Source: an uncultured Desulfobacteraceae bacterium (lineage in GTDB: Bacteria > Desulfobacterota > Desulfobacteria > Desulfobacterales > UBA2174). From it: a stretch of DNA of 30,229 nt. Positions 26,464 to 30,229 of this stretch are shown piece by piece. The stretch lies in the NCBI GenBank assembly GCA_937982505.1, contig CALJLV010000199.1, forward strand, positions 1-30,229. The letters are read 5' to 3'. Positions within the stretch are counted from its first letter, which is position 1, and every line of letters begins with the position of its first letter. The position numbers were made by a program, and so were the translations under genes. A model generated the notes under the pieces. That model had not been told where the DNA came from and searched no databases. It saw only the letters and a list, made by a program, of their open reading frames with translations.

Positions 26464-26485
26464 CGGGTGCCAAAATGGCTATAAA
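26457..26485 (+). promoter_or_regulatory. Candidate promoter for the pfaA-type synthase gene
   Basis: TTGTCA (26457-26462), a 17-base spacer, then TATAAA (26480-26485): five of six matches in each box, the best sigma-70-like promoter in the window. Predicted transcription start is near 26492, giving a leader of about 45 bases. Confidence 0.6.
26469..26479. promoter_or_regulatory. Inverted repeat inside the pfaA promoter spacer, possible operator
   Basis: GCCA-AAA-TGGC is a perfect short inverted repeat lying between the -35 and -10 of the synthase promoter, where MerR-type and other repressor proteins bind. The arms are only four bases, so chance is possible. Confidence 0.3.
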
Positions 26486-26504
26486 GGGGGACTTGTGTTT
26501 TGCG

Positions 26505-26534
26505 CCCCTGAAGCCGCCCGCGGCCCGACAGGGG
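26505..26534 (+). promoter_or_regulatory. Leader hairpin that masks the pfaA ribosome binding region
   Basis: CCCCTG (26505-26510) pairs perfectly with CAGGGG (26529-26534), and inside it GCCG (26513-26516) pairs with CGGC (26521-26524) around a 4-base loop. The 3' arm is the only Shine-Dalgarno-like sequence near the start, so translation of the synthase may depend on opening this structure. Confidence 0.4.
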
Positions 26535-26535
26535 A

Positions 26536-29500
26536 ATGTCAACCTTCAGCCGAAATGCCATGACCCGTTCCGATCCTCAAAACTCCAGACCCTGCCCTCC
26601 CCCCCGACCCGTGGCCATCGTGGGAATGGGGTGCATTTTTCCCAAGGCCCCCAGTCTCAAGGAATACTGGCGCCTCGTATGGCGCGGCCAGGACGCCATC
26701 GGCCCGGTGCCGCCCACCCACTGGTCCGCGGCGGATTACTTCGATCCTGATCCGCGGCGGCCGGACCATGTCCATTGCCGGCGCGGCGGATTCATCGATC
26801 CGGTGGACTTCGACCCCACCGAATTCGGAATTCCGCCTTCGGTGCTGGAGGCCACCGACACCAGCCAGCTGCTGAGCCTGGTGGCGGCCCGCATGGCCCT
26901 GGCCGATGCCGGTTACGGACCGAACCAGCGTGACTTCGACCGGGAACGCGCCGGGGTGGTGCTGGGGGTCACCGGCACCCAGGAGCTGGTGATCCCCCTG
27001 GGGGCGCGGCTGGGCCATCCCCGGTGGCGGCGGGCCATGGCGGCGGCCGGAATCGACCCCCAGGCCGCCGAACGGGCAGTGGGCCTCATCGCCGACAGCT
27101 ATGTGGGCTGGCAGGAAGCCTCTTTTCCCGGGCTCCTGGGCAACGTGGTGGCCGGGCGCATCAGCAACCGCTTCGATCTGGGCGGCACCAACTGCGCCGT
27201 GGACGCCGCCTGCGCCAGTTCCCTGGCGGCCGTGAATCTGGCCCTGCTGGAGATCTGGGCCGGGCGCAGCGATATGGTCCTGGCCGGAGGCGCCGATCTG
27301 CTCAACGACATCTTCATGCACATGTGTTTCGCCAAAACCCAGATTCTCTCGCCCAGCGGTGACGCCCGGCCCTTTTCCAGCCAGGCGGACGGCACCGTCC
27401 TGGGTGAAGGGGTAGGGATCGTGGTGCTCAAGCCCCTGGCCCTGGCCGAACGGGACGGCGACCGGATCTACGCGGTGATCCGCGGCATCGGAACCTCCAG
27501 CGACGGACGCTCCAGCAGCATTTACGCGCCGCGGCCGGAGGGCCAGCAGCGGGCCCTGGAGCGGGCCTACGCCCACTGTGGCATCGACCCGGATTCCGTG
27601 GAACTCATCGAAGCCCACGGTACCGGCACCCGGGTGGGCGACCAGGTGGAGGTCAAGGCCCTCACCCGGGTCTTTCACCGGCCCTCGCGCACCCGCCGCT
27701 GCGCCCTGGGATCGGTCAAATCCTTGATCGGCCACACCAAGGCCGCGGCCGGCGCCGCCGGGTTGATCAAGGCGGCCCTGGCCGTCTACCGCAGGGTGCT
27801 GCCCCCCACCATCAAGGTCGATCGTCCCGATCCCGGACTGGATCTGGAAAAGGGCCCCTTTTACCTCAATACCGCCCCCCGGCCCTGGATCGCCCGGCCC
27901 GGGCATGCGCGCCGCTGCGCGGTGAGTGCCTTCGGTTTTGGCGGCAGCAACTTCCATCTTGTGCTCGAGGAGCACGCCGCCGAGACGATCGACCCGGCCT
28001 GGGACCACACGGTTCAGCTCCTGGCCCTGGGGGCCGAGGATGGCGCCGGACTCAGGGCCCAGGTGGCCGCCCTGAGCCAGGCTCTGGGGACCACCGCGGA
28101 TCCGGAAACCCTCTGCCGGCTGACGCGGCGTCACAACGGCGACTTTGCCGCGGCGGCGCCCCTGCGCCTGGTGGGAGTGCTGGACCCCGGGTCGGCCGCG
28201 GCCACCCTGGCCACCCTGGAAGGACTGCTGGAAGCCCCCCTGTCCTCGCGCACCCGGCTTCCCGCCGGCTGGTTCTTCGGTTCCGGCCCTCCCCCGGGCA
28301 GGCTGGCGGTGCTCTTTCCGGGGCAGGGCAGCCAGTACCCCGGCATGGGACGGGATCTGGCCTGCATTTTCCCCCGGGCCCGCCAGGCCCTCGACAGCAT
28401 GGCCGCGGCCTTGGGGCCCGAACCCTGCCTGGCCGATCTGATCTATCCCCCCCCGGATTTCGCCGCCGATGCCGCCCATCGCCAGGCCATGGCGCTTCAG
28501 GGGACCGACCGGGCCCAGCCGGCCATCGGCGCCGTGAGCCTGGGCGGGTATCGGATCCTTTGCGATTTCGGCCTCGATCCGCACGCCCTGGCCGGCCACA
28601 GCTTTGGCGAGCTGACGGCCCTGGCCGCCGCCGGATGGATCGATGCGGCGGATTTTGCCCGCCTGGCGGTGGCCCGGGGCAGGGCCATGGCCGATGCCGG
28701 AGGACAGGAGGGTGACCCGGGCGCCATGCTGGCAGTCAAGGCCCCCCTGGCCGAACTGGACGCCCTGAGTCTGCCCCATCCGGACCTGGTCCTGGCCAAC
28801 CGCAACAGCCCGACCCAGGCGGTCTTTGCCGGCCCCACGGCGGCGGTCGAGGCGCTTGCCGGGGCCTGCCGCCAGAAAGGATGGGGGGCGGTGCGCCTGC
28901 CGGTGGCGGCCGCCTTTCACAGCCGGCTGATCCGGGGCGCCCTGCCCCCCTTTCAGGCGGCGGTGGCCGCGGCGCACTTCACCGCCGGGCCGCGGCCGGT
29001 CTACGGCAACACCCGCGCGCGGCCGTATCCGGCCGATCCGGCCGCCGCGGCCCTGACCCTCGCCGAACAGATGTGCCATCCGGTGGATTTCGTGGGACTG
29101 GTGGAAAATCTGTACGCCGACGGGGTGCGCCTCTTTCTGGAGGTGGGCCCCAAGCGGGTGCTCACCGGGCTGGTGCGGGCCATTCTCGCCGGGCGCGAAC
29201 ACGCCGCCCTGGCGACGGATCGCTCCAACGGGCGCGGCTGCGGGATCCTCGATCTGGCCCAGACCCTGGCCGAACTGGCCGCCCTGGGCCTTCCCCTGAA
29301 CCTAGCCACCTGGGAAGAAGCGCCCGCCGACCCTCCGCCCCGGCGCATGTCCATAGCCCTGAGCGGCGCCAATCATCGATCGGCGCCCAAAGCGAAACGT
29401 GCCACCCCAGCCGACCTCCCCGGTAGCGCCCGGCTTTCCTGCACCGGGCGGGCCGACGGCCCGGCGGACCCGCCCAGCCCGGTTCCGGCCGAGCTGGAAC

Positions 29501-30229
29501 CCGCGGCCCTTCCGGCAACTTCTACACCCAAGGAAACGCCCGATCCCATGTCCTCTTCCAAGGAAAACCAGGCCTTGCCCGCTGCGGGCGAGGCCCTCAA
29601 ATCGGTGCAGGCCGGCCTCAAGGCCATCGAAGCCCTGCAAGCCCAGACGACCCAGGCGCATCTGAAGTTTCTCGAGGTCCAGCAGGCATCGACCCAGGTT
29701 CTGGCGCGCCTGATGGCCCAGACCGGTCTTGCCGACGAAGCCTTTGCGGTGGACGCCGATCCGCCCGCCTGCCGCGCACCGCAGCCGCCTGCTGACCCCG
29801 CTCCGGTTCAACACGCCCCGGCGGCGGCGCCAGCGCCGCATCCGGCCCGTTGCGCCCCAGCGCCGGCCCCTTCCCGGACGGCCGCGGCGGCACCGGCCCC
29901 GCCCGCCCGGCCCGATTCCTCCCCGGGACCGGGATCCATGGCCGCGGTGGCCGCCGTGGTGGCCGAACTCACCGGCTATCCCGTGGAAATGCTCCGCCCG
30001 GAAATGCAGATCGAGGCCGACCTGGGCATCGATTCCATCAAGCGGGTCGAGATCCTTTCGGCCCTGGAGGAGCGCCTGGCCGGGCCGTCCTCCGTGGCCC
30101 CGGAAGATATGGCCGCCCTGCGGACCCTGGGCGACATCGCCGCCGCCCTGGAGCCGGCGGCCGCGGCGCCGCATCCGGCCCCTTCCCGGACGGCCGCGGC
30201 GGCACCGGCCCCGCCCGCCCGGCCCGATT
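26536..30229 (+). CDS. pfaA: PfaA-type iterative polyketide/PUFA synthase (KS-AT-ACP...), 3' end beyond window
   Basis: Open from 26512 to the right edge: at least 1231 codons. ATG at 26536 is taken as start; ATG at 26560 is the alternative, and neither has a well-spaced ribosome site. Ketosynthase, about 26-480: active-site C226 in VDAACASSL, H361 in EAHGTGT and H400 in LIGHTKAAAG. Acyltransferase, about 589-885: LFPGQGSQYPGMG, S689 in GHSFGE and H795 in AAFHSRLI. Then an Ala/Pro-rich linker and a helical FLE-containing segment (ALKSVQAGLKAIEALQ ... HLKFLEVQQ, about 1020-1065), characteristic of PfaA. An acyl carrier protein follows (about 1135-1215; phosphopantetheine S1167 in DLGIDSIKRVE). 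The window ends in a second copy of the pre-ACP linker, so a tandem ACP array is expected, and by family a ketoreductase after it. Family knowledge: PfaA extends malonyl units in PUFA or related secondary-lipid synthesis; the product here is unknown. Confidence 0.92.
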   Translation, partial: MSTFSRNAMTRSDPQNSRPCPPPRPVAIVGMGCIFPKAPSLKEYWRLVWRGQDAIGPVPPTHWSAADYFDPDPRRPDHVHCRRGGFIDPVDFDPTEFGIPPSVLEATDTSQLLSLVAARMALADAGYGPNQRDFDRERAGVVLGVTGTQELVIPLGARLGHPRWRRAMAAAGIDPQAAERAVGLIADSYVGWQEASFPGLLGNVVAGRISNRFDLGGTNCAVDAACASSLAAVNLALLEIWAGRSDMVLAGGADLLNDIFMHMCFAKTQILSPSGDARPFSSQADGTVLGEGVGIVVLKPLALAERDGDRIYAVIRGIGTSSDGRSSSIYAPRPEGQQRALERAYAHCGIDPDSVELIEAHGTGTRVGDQVEVKALTRVFHRPSRTRRCALGSVKSLIGHTKAAAGAAGLIKAALAVYRRVLPPTIKVDRPDPGLDLEKGPFYLNTAPRPWIARPGHARRCAVSAFGFGGSNFHLVLEEHAAETIDPAWDHTVQLLALGAEDGAGLRAQVAALSQALGTTADPETLCRLTRRHNGDFAAAAPLRLVGVLDPGSAAATLATLEGLLEAPLSSRTRLPAGWFFGSGPPPGRLAVLFPGQGSQYPGMGRDLACIFPRARQALDSMAAALGPEPCLADLIYPPPDFAADAAHRQAMALQGTDRAQPAIGAVSLGGYRILCDFGLDPHALAGHSFGELTALAAAGWIDAADFARLAVARGRAMADAGGQEGDPGAMLAVKAPLAELDALSLPHPDLVLANRNSPTQAVFAGPTAAVEALAGACRQKGWGAVRLPVAAAFHSRLIRGALPPFQAAVAAAHFTAGPRPVYGNTRARPYPADPAAAALTLAEQMCHPVDFVGLVENLYADGVRLFLEVGPKRVLTGLVRAILAGREHAALATDRSNGRGCGILDLAQTLAELAALGLPLNLATWEEAPADPPPRRMSIALSGANHRSAPKAKRATPADLPGSARLSCTGRADGPADPPSPVPAELEPAALPATSTPKETPDPMSSSKENQALPAAGEALKSVQAGLKAIEALQAQTTQAHLKFLEVQQASTQVLARLMAQTGLADEAFAVDADPPACRAPQPPADPAPVQHAPAAAPAPHPARCAPAPAPSRTAAAAPAPPARPDSSPGPGSMAAVAAVVAELTGYPVEMLRPEMQIEADLGIDSIKRVEILSALEERLAGPSSVAPEDMAALRTLGDIAAALEPAAAAPHPAPSRTAAAAPAPPARPD
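29833..30229 (+). repeat. Direct repeat of the Ala/Pro linker flanking the first ACP
   Basis: The 55 bases at 29863-29917 are identical to 30175-30229, which runs to the window edge (offset 312 bases, 104 codons). The shared 15 bases GCGCCGCATCCGGCC precede both (29833-29847 and 30166-30180). The only difference in the aligned units is 21 bases (29848-29868) present in the first copy and absent from the second, an in-frame 7-codon indel. This implies duplication of a linker-ACP module within the gene. Confidence 0.9.

Noticed and set aside
26539..29202. Very long open frame (887 codons) antisense to the synthase
   Set aside because: It runs opposite to clear KS and AT motifs; the predicted product is a Gly/Gln/His/Arg-rich string without domains. 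This is a codon-bias shadow of a GC-rich gene.

Overview
The window is a GC-rich bacterial chromosome segment, densely packed, with many stop/start overlaps of the TGATG or ATGA type. Gene content suggests a Gram-negative anaerobe, most plausibly a Desulfobacterota (deltaproteobacterial) sulfate reducer or relative. The pointers are an SPL-type radical SAM protein, an MglA-type GTPase beside DUF4388 and PilZ proteins, an acetyl-CoA synthetase next to a sodium:solute symporter, a fused ADP-forming acyl-CoA ligase, and a pfaD/pfaA-type lipid synthase. This placement is inference; there is no rRNA or other marker to settle it. I saw no tRNA, rRNA, CRISPR array or insertion sequence.

Layout. (1) 1-7650, minus strand: tetR and acs (probable operon), a sodium:solute symporter followed by an unannotated-looking 28-residue membrane microprotein, a membrane-anchored PAS/DEDDh exonuclease, and the 5' part of an SPL-like radical SAM gene cut by the window edge. 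(2) 7833-8517, plus strand: two small membrane proteins of unknown function. (3) 8507-13490, minus strand: a six-gene run reading TPR-like protein, MglA-like GTPase, DUF4388/cNMP-binding protein, PilZ protein, purC and a ParB-like protein. The first four look like a signalling cassette. (4) 13618-19509, minus strand: ispF-cysS-uvrB-uvrC, every junction overlapping. (5) 19660-24016, plus strand: an ADP-forming acyl-CoA ligase translationally coupled to a PAS-PAS-HisKA protein that has no ATPase domain, then a XerD-type recombinase. (6) 24147 to the right edge: pfaD (FMN enoyl reductase), a convergent HTH regulator gene, and, divergent from the regulator, the 5' 3.7 kb of a pfaA-type synthase (KS-AT-ACP...), cut in the middle of what looks like a tandem ACP array.

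The most interesting parts are the secondary-lipid/PUFA-synthase-like locus with its own divergent HTH regulator and overlapping -35 boxes, the ACP-linker duplication at the right edge, the HisKA protein without a kinase domain coupled to an acyl-CoA ligase, the GTPase/cNMP/PilZ cassette, and the symporter-associated microprotein. Acetate/acyl-CoA metabolism is a recurring theme (acs plus symporter, ADP-forming ligase, lipid synthase), but no direct regulatory link between these blocks is visible.
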